From Candidatus Sulfotelmatobacter sp. (lineage in GTDB: Bacteria; Acidobacteriota; Terriglobia; Terriglobales; Acidobacteriaceae): 6,584 nucleotides of DNA. Under the pieces are notes generated by a model. It was not told where the DNA came from. It worked only from the letters and a program-made list of their open reading frames with translations, and ran no database searches. The stretch is taken from NCBI GenBank assembly GCA_030049565.1, contig JASIKQ010000361.1, positions 1-6,584 on the forward strand. The letters are read 5' to 3'. Below, piece by piece: positions 1 through 4,835 of this stretch; position 1 is the stretch's first letter; each line of letters opens with the position of its first letter. The position numbers and the translations under genes are program-made.

Positions 1-187
1 CATCGGCGCGAATAAATAGCGCATTGCCGCCGTCCTTCATAATCTTTTCGACAATCGCATGTCCGCGATCTTCGTCGCGGCCCGTGATCGTCAGCTTGGC
101 GCCTTCTTTTGCAAGAATGACCGCCGTTGCTTCGCCAATGCCTGATGTTCCGCCGGTGATCAGCGCGATTTTATTTTCCAACCGCAT
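1..187 (-). CDS. Short-chain dehydrogenase/reductase (SDR), N-terminal part only, cut by window edge
   Basis: The minus strand encodes 62 residues before the window ends, starting [13 protein letters not shown]. It shows the classical SDR Rossmann start: a hydrophobic first strand, then the cofactor-binding glycine motif TGGTSGIG at residues 11-18. The second strand reads [12 protein letters not shown]. The arginine at residue 37, with no acidic residue closing that strand, suggests NADP(H) rather than NAD(H), an inference from family knowledge. The catalytic Ser-Tyr-Lys lies outside the window, so the substrate cannot be judged. The start follows the upstream SDR stop codon after four bases, with a modest purine-rich GGATAAAGG just before it. 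It is therefore probably cotranscribed and translationally coupled. It is not a copy of the neighbouring SDR: only the fold motifs match. Family assignment is secure; specific function is not. Confidence 0.93.
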   Translation of the reverse strand, partial: MRLENKIALITGGTSGIGEATAVILAKEGAKLTITGRDEDRGHAIVEKIMKDGGNALFIRAD

Positions 188-191
188 GCCT

Positions 192-968
192 TTATCCAGA
201 TGTCGCAAGACCTCCGCCATCGACCACCAGAGCGGTCCCGGTTACGAAGGATGAGACGTCGCTGGCGAGATACAGCGCCGCTTGCGCGATTTCTTCGGGC
301 TTGCCAACGCGGCCCAGAGGACGGTTGGCCGCGTCTGATAGAAGTTGATCTTCCGCCTCGCCCAACTGCCGCGCTTCGCTGCGCAGCATCGCGGTATCGG
401 TATCTCCAGGGCAGATGCAGTTTACGCGAATGTTTTGCCGGCCGTGGTCGGTCGCCATGGCTTTGGTCATCAGCACGACTGCGCCCTTCGAGGCGCAATA
501 CGCGGCAGCTCGGGCTCCTCCCGCAAGGCCCCAGCCTGAGGCCGTGTTGATGATCGAACCGCCGCGCGCGCGGGCCATAACCGGGATGACTTCGCGGCAC
601 AAGAGGAAGATGGATTTTACATTGGCCGCCATCACAGCGTCCCACTCCTGCTCAGTGGTTTCAACCACCGAGGCGCGGCGGATGATGCCTGCGTTGTTGA
701 CGAGGATGTGAATACCGCCGAATTCGCGGACGGTACGTTCCACGACACGTCGGCAGTCGGCAGCAGAGGTGACGTCGGCGCGCTCAAAAATGGCGCGGCC
801 CCCAGTGCTTGAGATTTCGTGGACCACCTTCTGACCGGCCTCTTGATTCAAGTCAACCAGGGTCACGGCCGCTCCCTCCCGGGCGAAAAGCAGAGAGGTC
901 GCCCGGCCAATACCGCCGGCGCTCCCGGTAATGAGAGCCGTCTTGCCACGAAGTTGCATCCCACCCAT
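192..968 (-). CDS. Short-chain dehydrogenase/reductase (SDR) family oxidoreductase, complete
   Basis: This is a 258-residue classical SDR, the usual length for the family, predicted to be a cytoplasmic NAD(P)(H)-dependent oxidoreductase acting on an unknown alcohol or ketone. The cofactor glycine motif TGSAGGIG is at 14-21. An aspartate at 39 ends the second strand (VDLN), which usually favours NAD(H). D65 sits in the ADV motif, NNAG is at 91-94, and the catalytic tetrad is complete as N116, S144, Y157 and K161. The PG motif is at 187-188 and the C-terminal VDGGG matches FabG-like and glucose-1-dehydrogenase-like members. Automated pipelines often call such proteins 3-oxoacyl-ACP reductase, but nothing here supports fatty-acid synthesis. 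The first ATG is preferred over the ATG three codons later because AGGAAG lies five bases upstream of it. It is followed after four bases by a second SDR that seems to use the other cofactor. Confidence 0.95.
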   Translation of the reverse strand: MGGMQLRGKTALITGSAGGIGRATSLLFAREGAAVTLVDLNQEAGQKVVHEISSTGGRAIFERADVTSAADCRRVVERTVREFGGIHILVNNAGIIRRASVVETTEQEWDAVMAANVKSIFLLCREVIPVMARARGGSIINTASGWGLAGGARAAAYCASKGAVVLMTKAMATDHGRQNIRVNCICPGDTDTAMLRSEARQLGEAEDQLLSDAANRPLGRVGKPEEIAQAALYLASDVSSFVTGTALVVDGGGLATSG

Positions 969-973
969 TATTT

Positions 974-979
974 CTTCCT
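974..979 (-). promoter_or_regulatory. Ribosome binding site of the complete SDR gene
   Basis: On the minus strand AGGAAG ends five bases before the ATG at 968. This decides between two in-frame ATGs nine bases apart in favour of the upstream one. Confidence 0.75.
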
Positions 980-992
980 GTTTATTGGTGCT

Positions 993-1079
993 TCACCATT
1001 TTGCCCGGCGGGCGTCGAGATATTTTATTGCGTTCTTGGAAGGGACCAAAAACGGATCAATGTACTTCACCCAGAGCAT
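993..1079 (-). CDS. Possible small protein of 28 aa, or the tail of a gene remnant; unrecognised
   Basis: The frame from the ATG at 1079 to a TGA at 993-995 encodes 28 residues beginning MLWVKYIDPFLVP and ending KYLDARRAKW. The same frame stays open without an ATG back to 1154, where it follows a TAA, adding 25 residues including RYRLQKFSKSH. The composition, with a well-spaced basic and aromatic pattern, looks more like real protein than a random frame. It ends 24 bases before the SDR start, on the same strand, so it could be a short leader gene of that operon or the C-terminal remnant of a decayed gene. There is no Shine-Dalgarno before the ATG. I do not recognise a family. Similarity to the end of a longer protein in related genomes would settle which reading is right. 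Confidence 0.25.
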   Translation of the reverse strand: MLWVKYIDPFLVPSKNAIKYLDARRAKW

Positions 1080-1134
1080 GTGGGAAAGCAACGCGTGGCT
1101 CTTGGAAAACTTCTGAAGGCGATAGCGGATGGAA

Positions 1135-1140
1135 ATTATA
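1135..1140 (-). promoter_or_regulatory. Candidate -10 box (TATAAT) upstream of the SDR pair
   Basis: A perfect TATAAT lies on the minus strand 166 bases upstream of the SDR start, within GGGCTATAAT. No good -35 is visible: the best is TTTACG with an overlong 19-base spacer. It would place transcription start just before the coding-like frame ending at 993. The same ten bases recur before the LssY_C-type gene at 6009-6018. Confidence 0.35.
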
Positions 1141-1384
1141 GCCCTGCGACTGAGTTACACGTAAAACGGGGATGGTCATGGAGAACGAAGATCAGCTCTG
1201 CACAGACTGGAGCAAGGCAAGCGATGGTTTTGGGGATCGCTCTCCGTGCTCGTCATGTTGTTAATGAGCACAGTTATCCAATGGTCATTGCGTTTGGGGC
1301 ATTTTGAAAAGCGATCCGGCTCAGATTCAAGATATTTCTGCCTACAACGATTCGAGTATCGAAGACGAATGCTAACGCCCCTTC

Positions 1385-1439
1385 AAAAATCGGTCATTGG
1401 GCGGGCCAGCCCACAAGAAGCGAGAAGTGGGGCAGCCCG
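1385..1439 (-). terminator. GC-rich imperfect hairpin downstream of the lipoprotein gene, possible terminator or dispersed repeat
   Basis: On the minus strand CGGGC-TGC-CCCAC pairs with GTGGG-CTG-GCCCG across a 12-base loop. This gives two 5-bp helices flanking a symmetrical 3x3 internal loop (1402-1439). It starts 20 bases past the lipoprotein stop codon. A run of five T lies at 1385-1389, but 12 bases beyond the stem, further than in a classical intrinsic terminator. The GTGGGGC and GGGC words resemble intergenic repeats I recall from acidobacterial genomes, so it may be a REP-like element. I cannot verify that from one window. Confidence 0.4.
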
Positions 1440-1458
1440 TCCTTACTTTAGGAGACGA

Positions 1459-2949
1459 TCAGAAGAATCCATATGGTCGCTGCATCACCGACGCTGCTAC
1501 CAGCGTAGATGGAGTTGCGCCACTCGGAGTGGAGAACAGCCAGCCCCTAACGGATACAACGCTGTTAACCGTCAGTCCCGAGAGGGTGTCGGTCGTCCCC
1601 TGATATGCCGTCTGCGACGTGGTTTGCACAGCTATTTGGGTGCCTGTCCAGTTCGACCAGTTCCAGGGCTGGAAGAAGTTCGGGAAAGTCGTCAGAGTGA
1701 AGATCGACTCGCTCGAATTTATGTTTGTAACCGTACCGGTGATTTGACTCGGCTCCAACTCCACACCACTGGCGGTAAAAGAAACTGAGGGAGGAGCCCA
1801 CGGACCTTGGCCGCCAGAATTGCTTAAGGTTCCCGATTCCACGCCAACCTGCACATCCTGGCCGACCAGGAGATCTGAGGAAGTGGCAAAGCTAAGGCCA
1901 CTCGGAATAGTGAAGCCGCCCGCGTCGATCGAGAATGTAGCACTGCTCGGGACGGTGACTGTCGCCATGCCTCCGAACGGCAATATGCTGGAGTTCGGCG
2001 ACCAATGCAGAAGCAACGTCATCACGGTGTTGCCGCTCGCGGTGCTCACGTTGATGATGTTTCCTTCCGCAACCTGCTGGCTGGCTGCTTGTATGTATGA
2101 GACGGTCCCCGCAAGCAATGTGCCCTGCGGCTGCACACTCGCCACCTGTATCTGAACAACCTGGCCCGAAGCGACACAGGAGAAACCATTGGCGCTGCAA
2201 ACGCTCGTGGGGAAATTCTGGTAAGTGGTACTGCCGTTCACATCAATGGTGAACGTCCTGCCCCACGCAGTCTGAATGGTGAATTGGTTCTGACTCGCGT
2301 AGACATTCTGAACCGTCCCGAATAGGAACCCGAACGGGGGAGGGCCAGGCAGCGCTGACGGCAACTCATTGACTGTTACGCCATTTGCAACCCCAAGATT
2401 CACTGAAAGGTCGGACTGGATCACCTCATTCAGATGGAAATCGAGCAGAAAGCCGAGCGGCGTGTTCGCGCTCACAGTAACAGGAAAAGGCGATGAAGAA
2501 AATGTGAGCGTAGCGGAGTTATCGATCTGTGGTGTGAGTTGGCAGACTGTATTGAGCGGACACGTGCTCGCAATCGCCGAGTCAGAAGCATTGAAAATGA
2601 CGAGCTGCGGGCTGGCAAAAGTTAGCGTGAGGCTGTTGTAAGTTCCAGTGGCAACATTGGCCGTGCTCAAAAACGCGGATATCGCTTGGAGTTGCGTGAC
2701 ATCGATTTGAATGGGAGTGTTATTGCTCAGAAGCGAAATACTTGGGCCTGAGGAGGGCGCTAACGATGCCGCCGTAAGGCTGACCTGAAAGAACAGAACC
2801 GTGACGCCGCTTGGTGGTTCATCGGTCATGCTGAGGCTGACAGGGGCAGAACTGTTGGCGGCCGATGTGTTGCTATTCGGATCCTGGCCACACGCCGCCA
2901 GGAACAAAAGGATTATTCCAAGGGAAAGGGAGACACGAAACTTGCGCAT
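1459..2949 (-). CDS. DUF4382/DUF5666-type secreted lipoprotein
   Basis: This 496-residue protein begins with a lipoprotein signal peptide: basic MRKFR, a hydrophobic core at 8-18, and the lipobox L17-A18-A19-C20. Glycine follows the cysteine, so outer-membrane sorting is expected rather than inner-membrane retention. A flexible Ser/Asn linker (22-36) leads to a DUF4382-like domain at about 37-195, with the family-typical opening VSLSMTDEPPSGVTVLFFQV. It is followed by DUF5666-like beta units at about 208-270, 279-370 and 402-488, seen as recurring GTV starts and xVVQIQV or SVVSVRG ends. Both families occur in bacterial surface lipoproteins of unknown role. No catalytic motif is visible. Four cysteines (130, 136, 251, 260) in the mature part could form two disulfides. 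The gene has its own strong ribosome binding site and long flanking gaps, so it is probably monocistronic. Domain boundaries are by eye. Confidence 0.88.
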   Translation of the reverse strand: MRKFRVSLSLGIILLFLAACGQDPNSNTSAANSSAPVSLSMTDEPPSGVTVLFFQVSLTAASLAPSSGPSISLLSNNTPIQIDVTQLQAISAFLSTANVATGTYNSLTLTFASPQLVIFNASDSAIASTCPLNTVCQLTPQIDNSATLTFSSSPFPVTVSANTPLGFLLDFHLNEVIQSDLSVNLGVANGVTVNELPSALPGPPPFGFLFGTVQNVYASQNQFTIQTAWGRTFTIDVNGSTTYQNFPTSVCSANGFSCVASGQVVQIQVASVQPQGTLLAGTVSYIQAASQQVAEGNIINVSTASGNTVMTLLLHWSPNSSILPFGGMATVTVPSSATFSIDAGGFTIPSGLSFATSSDLLVGQDVQVGVESGTLSNSGGQGPWAPPSVSFTASGVELEPSQITGTVTNINSSESIFTLTTFPNFFQPWNWSNWTGTQIAVQTTSQTAYQGTTDTLSGLTVNSVVSVRGWLFSTPSGATPSTLVAASVMQRPYGFF

Positions 2950-2953
2950 ACCT

Positions 2954-2961
2954 ACCTCCTC
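2954..2961 (-). promoter_or_regulatory. Strong Shine-Dalgarno of the lipoprotein gene
   Basis: GAGGAGGT on the minus strand, with its AGGAGG core five bases from the ATG at 2949, is close to ideal and fixes the start. It implies efficient translation. Confidence 0.85.
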
Positions 2962-3009
2962 AGGGCTGGGACTTAAAAACGAGACACTTCTATCTTTATT
3001 TTTCTTATG

Positions 3010-3058
3010 CGGCTAAGCCGTCGTAGGACTACGGGAAGTACCTGAGCAATTCCTGAGC
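3010..3058 (-). promoter_or_regulatory. Dyads and a direct repeat upstream of the lipoprotein gene, possible operator
   Basis: Three small symmetries lie 60-110 bases upstream of the start codon: CGGCTAAGCCG at 3010-3020, CGTAG-GA-CTACG at 3022-3033, and the direct repeat CCTGAGC-AATT-CCTGAGC at 3041-3058 with an 11-base period, about one helical turn. AGGACT (3025-3030) and AGTACCT (3037-3043) also form a near-dyad. Each alone is expected by chance in a window this size. Their grouping in a promoter region is the only reason to list them. No convincing -35/-10 pair was found. Confidence 0.25.
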
Positions 3059-3407
3059 CAAGTCGATGGAGATTGCCTTCGGCCAGTCGTATGAAATTGG
3101 TCGCGGAATGTCCTTCTATGACAAATGTTTAGAGGGGATGGATTTAGGTTGACCTTTAGAGTAGTTGCAATTCTTTTCACAGTCGGAGACTCGCTAGGGA
3201 ATTTTTTCACTGATGCCGGAATTGGCTTCCAGCGAGGGATTCGGGACGTTTACATTTTCCGACAAAAACGCGGTAGCAATTGGGAAAAGCCCTCTTTTTG
3301 CCGAATTCGGGCGTGGGGAACCGGGGTTAAGCGCCCGATTATCCATCCGAGGAACCCCGCCCGCTTGCTTTCTCACAACATCGAAAAGAATTTCTTCATC
3401 CTGACCG

Positions 3408-3572
3408 ATGCCAAAGAAAGATTCTTCTGTGGAGGCCGTTTCTTCCCAGAAGGATTATCAGAAAACCAGCTTGTTTCGTTTATTCCAAAGCCCCCGACTC
3501 CTGGCCTGGGGAAAACTCCGCGAAGTGAAGGAAATTCTGTTTCAGCAGGAAGAGGGCAAACGGCTGACTTGA
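3408..3572 (+). CDS. Possible 54-aa protein on the plus strand; unrecognised
   Basis: An ATG-to-TGA frame encodes 54 residues beginning MPKKDSSVEAVSSQKDYQK and ending EEGKRLT, with LLAWGKLREVKEILFQQ in between. The second half (about 24-50) would form a charged amphipathic helix, and the residue mix resembles a small cytoplasmic protein. Against it, no Shine-Dalgarno precedes the ATG, and it would be the only plus-strand gene in the window. Its 3' third also lies inside the long inverted repeat at 3513-3605, while the opposite strand carries an equally plausible open frame at 3480-3701. The same frame is open upstream (3213-3401) but separated by a stop. I do not recognise a family; it may be a real small gene, a remnant, or chance in structured non-coding DNA. 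Confidence 0.25.
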   Translation: MPKKDSSVEAVSSQKDYQKTSLFRLFQSPRLLAWGKLREVKEILFQQEEGKRLT

Positions 3573-3605
3573 GGGTTTAGCGGCTGGTAGTTCTTTGCGG
3601 AGTTT
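3513..3605 (+). repeat. Inverted repeat with 13-bp arms and a 67-base loop
   Basis: AAACTCCGCGAAG at 3513-3525 pairs with CTTTGCGGAGTTT at 3593-3605. Nine consecutive Watson-Crick pairs are followed by one G.U and three more pairs if the plus strand is transcribed; on the minus strand the odd pair is A.C. There is no T tract after it. It spans the stop codon of the possible 54-residue frame. Confidence 0.55.
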
Positions 3606-3621
3606 GGACGCGCGTTCTTCG

Positions 3622-3641
3622 GAAGTGGACGAATCCACTTC
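3622..3641. repeat. Short perfect hairpin with tetraloop
   Basis: GAAGTGGA and TCCACTTC form eight perfect pairs around four bases (CGAA on plus, TTCG on minus). There is no adjacent T tract on either strand. A stem this long with a short loop is mildly unusual alone; its interest comes from the neighbouring hairpins. Confidence 0.5.
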
Positions 3642-3682
3642 GCTTGCTGGTTTGGGTCGCGGGGCCGTTTGCCCTTCCCTAT

Positions 3683-3745
3683 GGTCATGGCACAACATCA
3701 TGCCACGACCGCGATGCCAAAGTGAGGCAGGTGTGCATTCCTGCC
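3683..3745 (-). repeat. Two adjacent hairpins, best paired on the minus strand
   Basis: The first (3683-3710) reads on the minus strand GGTCGTGGCA, an 8-base loop, then TGCCATGACC: ten pairs including one G.U. On the plus strand that pair is an A.C mismatch. The second (3726-3745) is six perfect pairs, GGCAGG/CCTGCC, around an 8-base loop. They lie 15 bases apart, just past the terminator-like hairpin at 3779-3821 in the minus-strand direction. Function is unknown. Confidence 0.45.
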
Positions 3746-3772
3746 AAGTTCAGGAAATTCTGCAACACTGGG

Positions 3773-3821
3773 AAAAATGGTGGAGACGCTCAGCGCCACC
3801 AAACGGATGAACGCCTCCACC
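3773..3821 (-). terminator. Probable intrinsic terminator of the secreted-protein gene
   Basis: On the minus strand GGTGGAGGCGTTC (3821-3809) pairs with GAGCGTCTCCACC (3791-3779) across a 17-base loop. This makes a continuous 13-bp helix with two G.U wobbles and no mismatch. It is followed by one A and then five T (3777-3773). On the plus strand the same two positions are A.C mismatches, so the helix suits minus-strand RNA specifically. It lies about 140 bases past the stop of the eight-cysteine protein, implying a long 3' untranslated region. The loop is longer than usual, so its efficiency is uncertain. Confidence 0.6.
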
Positions 3822-3864
3822 GTATTGGGAACTGATCTCACGTAAGTATGCGCCGGACTCCCCC

Positions 3865-3886
3865 GGATTGTCCTTCGGGACAATTC
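3865..3886. repeat. Hairpin with a UUCG-type tetraloop in the 3' flank of the secreted-protein gene
   Basis: On the plus strand GGATTGTCC and GGACAATTC pair (eight Watson-Crick, one G.U) around TTCG closed by C-G, the exceptionally stable cUUCGg arrangement. On the minus strand the loop is CGAA. It lies about 73 bases downstream of the secreted-protein stop, inside the likely 3' untranslated region. No T tract follows on either strand, so it could stabilise or process a transcript rather than terminate it. Confidence 0.5.
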
Positions 3887-3958
3887 TCCTACGCTGAACC
3901 AGTTCTCGAAGCCGGGCAAGGCTGGTTTGCAATGACCGGACGTTTTGGCAAAACCGCC

Positions 3959-4552
3959 TTAGTCTCCGCTACCGCAATAGCATTGACCGGCGCCGCTGCC
4001 GTCCAGGCCAATCGCGTAGCACTCATTCTGAAGTGCACCCAGTTCGGCACTGCTGAGTGGCGCATCCTGGCCAGCTGTTTCAGTGATTGTAAAGTAGCCG
4101 CTGCTGGGGCCGGATTGGATGTGAGTAGACCACGTGCGAATGGCAGAGCTCACTGGAGTGATATCGGTGGTCGGAAGCGGGCAATAACCCGAGGCGTTGG
4201 TTTTGGCCGCAACGACCCTGAGCGATCCAGTGTAGACGTATGCGCCTGTCAGCGTGTTGTCCGTAAGACTGTACACCGAAATGGTACGCAGGCCATTTGG
4301 AGTGAGTAGGCAGCTGCAGCATTCCTGGATTTCCTCGTAGGGGTCGAACACGAAAATGTCAGCGCAAACGTTCCCCCCCGAGAACCCGGTGTTGGTCAGT
4401 TGCAAATACGCATACGGGGCACCGCTGGTGTCGTTGTTGATGAAATAATCGACTTTCATCGTGTCGGTGTAGGTGGTACTTGCTGCGAACGCAGCCCCGG
4501 CACAAAGGGTCAGAACTAACGTACACACTACTAGCGTTGTGATTCGACGCAT
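3959..4552 (-). CDS. Secreted cysteine-rich protein of an Acidobacteria-associated uncharacterised family
   Basis: This 197-residue protein has a clear Sec signal peptide: MRR, a hydrophobic core at 5-19, and AFA ending at 23 as a signal peptidase I site. No lipobox follows the core, so it should be periplasmic or released. The mature part holds eight cysteines (63, 78, 79, 81, 124, 178, 191, 193), an even number fitting disulfides. The core motif is VCADIFVFDPYEEIQECCSC followed by LLTPNGL (62-88). From memory, this C-x(14)-CCxC-x(3)-TPN pattern marks a paralogous family of uncharacterised acidobacterial exported proteins; I could not check this. Further family-like parts are the YAYLQLTNTG strand at 47-56 and the SSAELGALQNEC helix at 167-178. 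The C-terminus is the glycine/cysteine-rich tail CYCGSGD. It has its own promoter-sized upstream gap and terminator, so it is probably monocistronic. No function is assigned. Confidence 0.85.
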   Translation of the reverse strand: MRRITTLVVCTLVLTLCAGAAFAASTTYTDTMKVDYFINNDTSGAPYAYLQLTNTGFSGGNVCADIFVFDPYEEIQECCSCLLTPNGLRTISVYSLTDNTLTGAYVYTGSLRVVAAKTNASGYCPLPTTDITPVSSAIRTWSTHIQSGPSSGYFTITETAGQDAPLSSAELGALQNECYAIGLDGSGAGQCYCGSGD

Positions 4553-4835
4553 TGGTTTTCCTCCTTACAATTACGCCCCCGAGCATAGGGGAGGAGGGCT
4601 GCCCGGTTTGTGGCGCAACGCAAGTTTATCGGAAATTCCCACCGCCACAATCCCCAAGAGCACTAATCCAATCGCACTAATGCTTGTCTGCCGATGAGTT
4701 TTGAGGCAACTCCACGCGAGCCCGGCTAAACTTCAATCTGGACCGTAGCAGAAGCCGTCAACGGGCGCGCAATTGGCGGGTGCTGAGGGAATGACGTACG
4801 AACCGTCCAAGGCCAAGGGAGCGTGGGGGCGTACA
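4553..4835. other. 283-base gap upstream of the secreted-protein gene
   Basis: It contains the Shine-Dalgarno above and the inverted repeat TTGTGGCG/CGCCACAA at 4608-4615 and 4643-4650. Within that repeat a weak minus-strand promoter could be read as TTGTGG, 16 bases, TAAACT. A looser repeat, GCGAGCCCG/CGGGCGCGC, is at 4716-4770. A hydrophobic minus-strand frame at 4571-4732 has no ATG. I see no clear terminator for the LssY_C-type gene. Confidence 0.6.
4560..4566 (-). promoter_or_regulatory. Strong Shine-Dalgarno of the secreted cysteine-rich protein
   Basis: AAGGAGG on the minus strand, seven bases before the ATG at 4552, matches the anti-Shine-Dalgarno fully and supports both the start and high expression. 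Confidence 0.85.

Larger units (their letters stand above)
969..1458. other. 490-base gap between the SDR pair and the lipoprotein gene
   Basis: No convincing full-length gene is present. The part near the SDR gene holds its ribosome binding site, a coding-like short open frame (993-1154) and a TATAAT at 1135-1140. The part near the lipoprotein gene holds a GC-rich hairpin at 1402-1439. Between about 1160 and 1380 I see only short overlapping frames on both strands. One plus-strand frame encodes a hydrophobic stretch around 1225-1285 but lacks a good start and then runs antisense into the lipoprotein gene. Confidence 0.7.
2950..3958. other. About 1 kb gene-poor region between the lipoprotein and secreted-protein genes
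   Basis: No protein in either direction is convincing. The left 110 bases are the leader of the lipoprotein gene, with small dyads. Around 3060-3400 several frames are open on both strands without recognisable protein; a 7-bp inverted repeat lies at 3307-3338 (18-base loop). A 54-codon plus-strand frame at 3408-3572 is the most protein-like. From 3513 to 3886 inverted repeats are dense: 3513-3605, 3622-3641, 3683-3710, 3726-3745, 3779-3821 and 3865-3886. The one at 3779-3821 fits a terminator for the secreted-protein gene. The rest are unexplained and could be structured RNA or decayed sequence. Confidence 0.7.

Noticed and set aside
1246..1788. Plus-strand open frame starting with a hydrophobic, membrane-like stretch
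   Set aside because: Its start would be a GTG inside the hydrophobic stretch, without a Shine-Dalgarno. Most of its length is antisense to the well-supported lipoprotein gene and encodes arginine-rich nonsense.
3125..3580. Plus-strand open frame of 151 codons
   Set aside because: No family resemblance, no ribosome binding site and patchy composition, and it overlaps open frames in other phases and on the other strand.
3480..3701. Minus-strand open frame of 73 codons with a Lys/Pro/Ser-rich middle
   Set aside because: It overlaps the plus-strand 54-codon frame and two inverted repeats, has no Shine-Dalgarno and resembles no protein I know.
3529..3762. Direct repeat of AGGAAATTCTG (3529-3539 and 3752-3762)
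   Set aside because: Several 11-base repeats are expected by chance at this length, and the flanks do not extend the match convincingly.
4608..4650. 8-bp inverted repeat TTGTGGCG/CGCCACAA as an operator
   Set aside because: About three such repeats with loops under 30 bases are expected by chance in this window, so it is recorded only as part of the intergenic description.
4571..4732. Minus-strand frame of 53 codons encoding a hydrophobic segment (GLVLLGIVAVGIS)
   Set aside because: It has no ATG and no ribosome binding site, and it overlaps the likely promoter of the secreted-protein gene. One membrane-like stretch is easily produced by chance.
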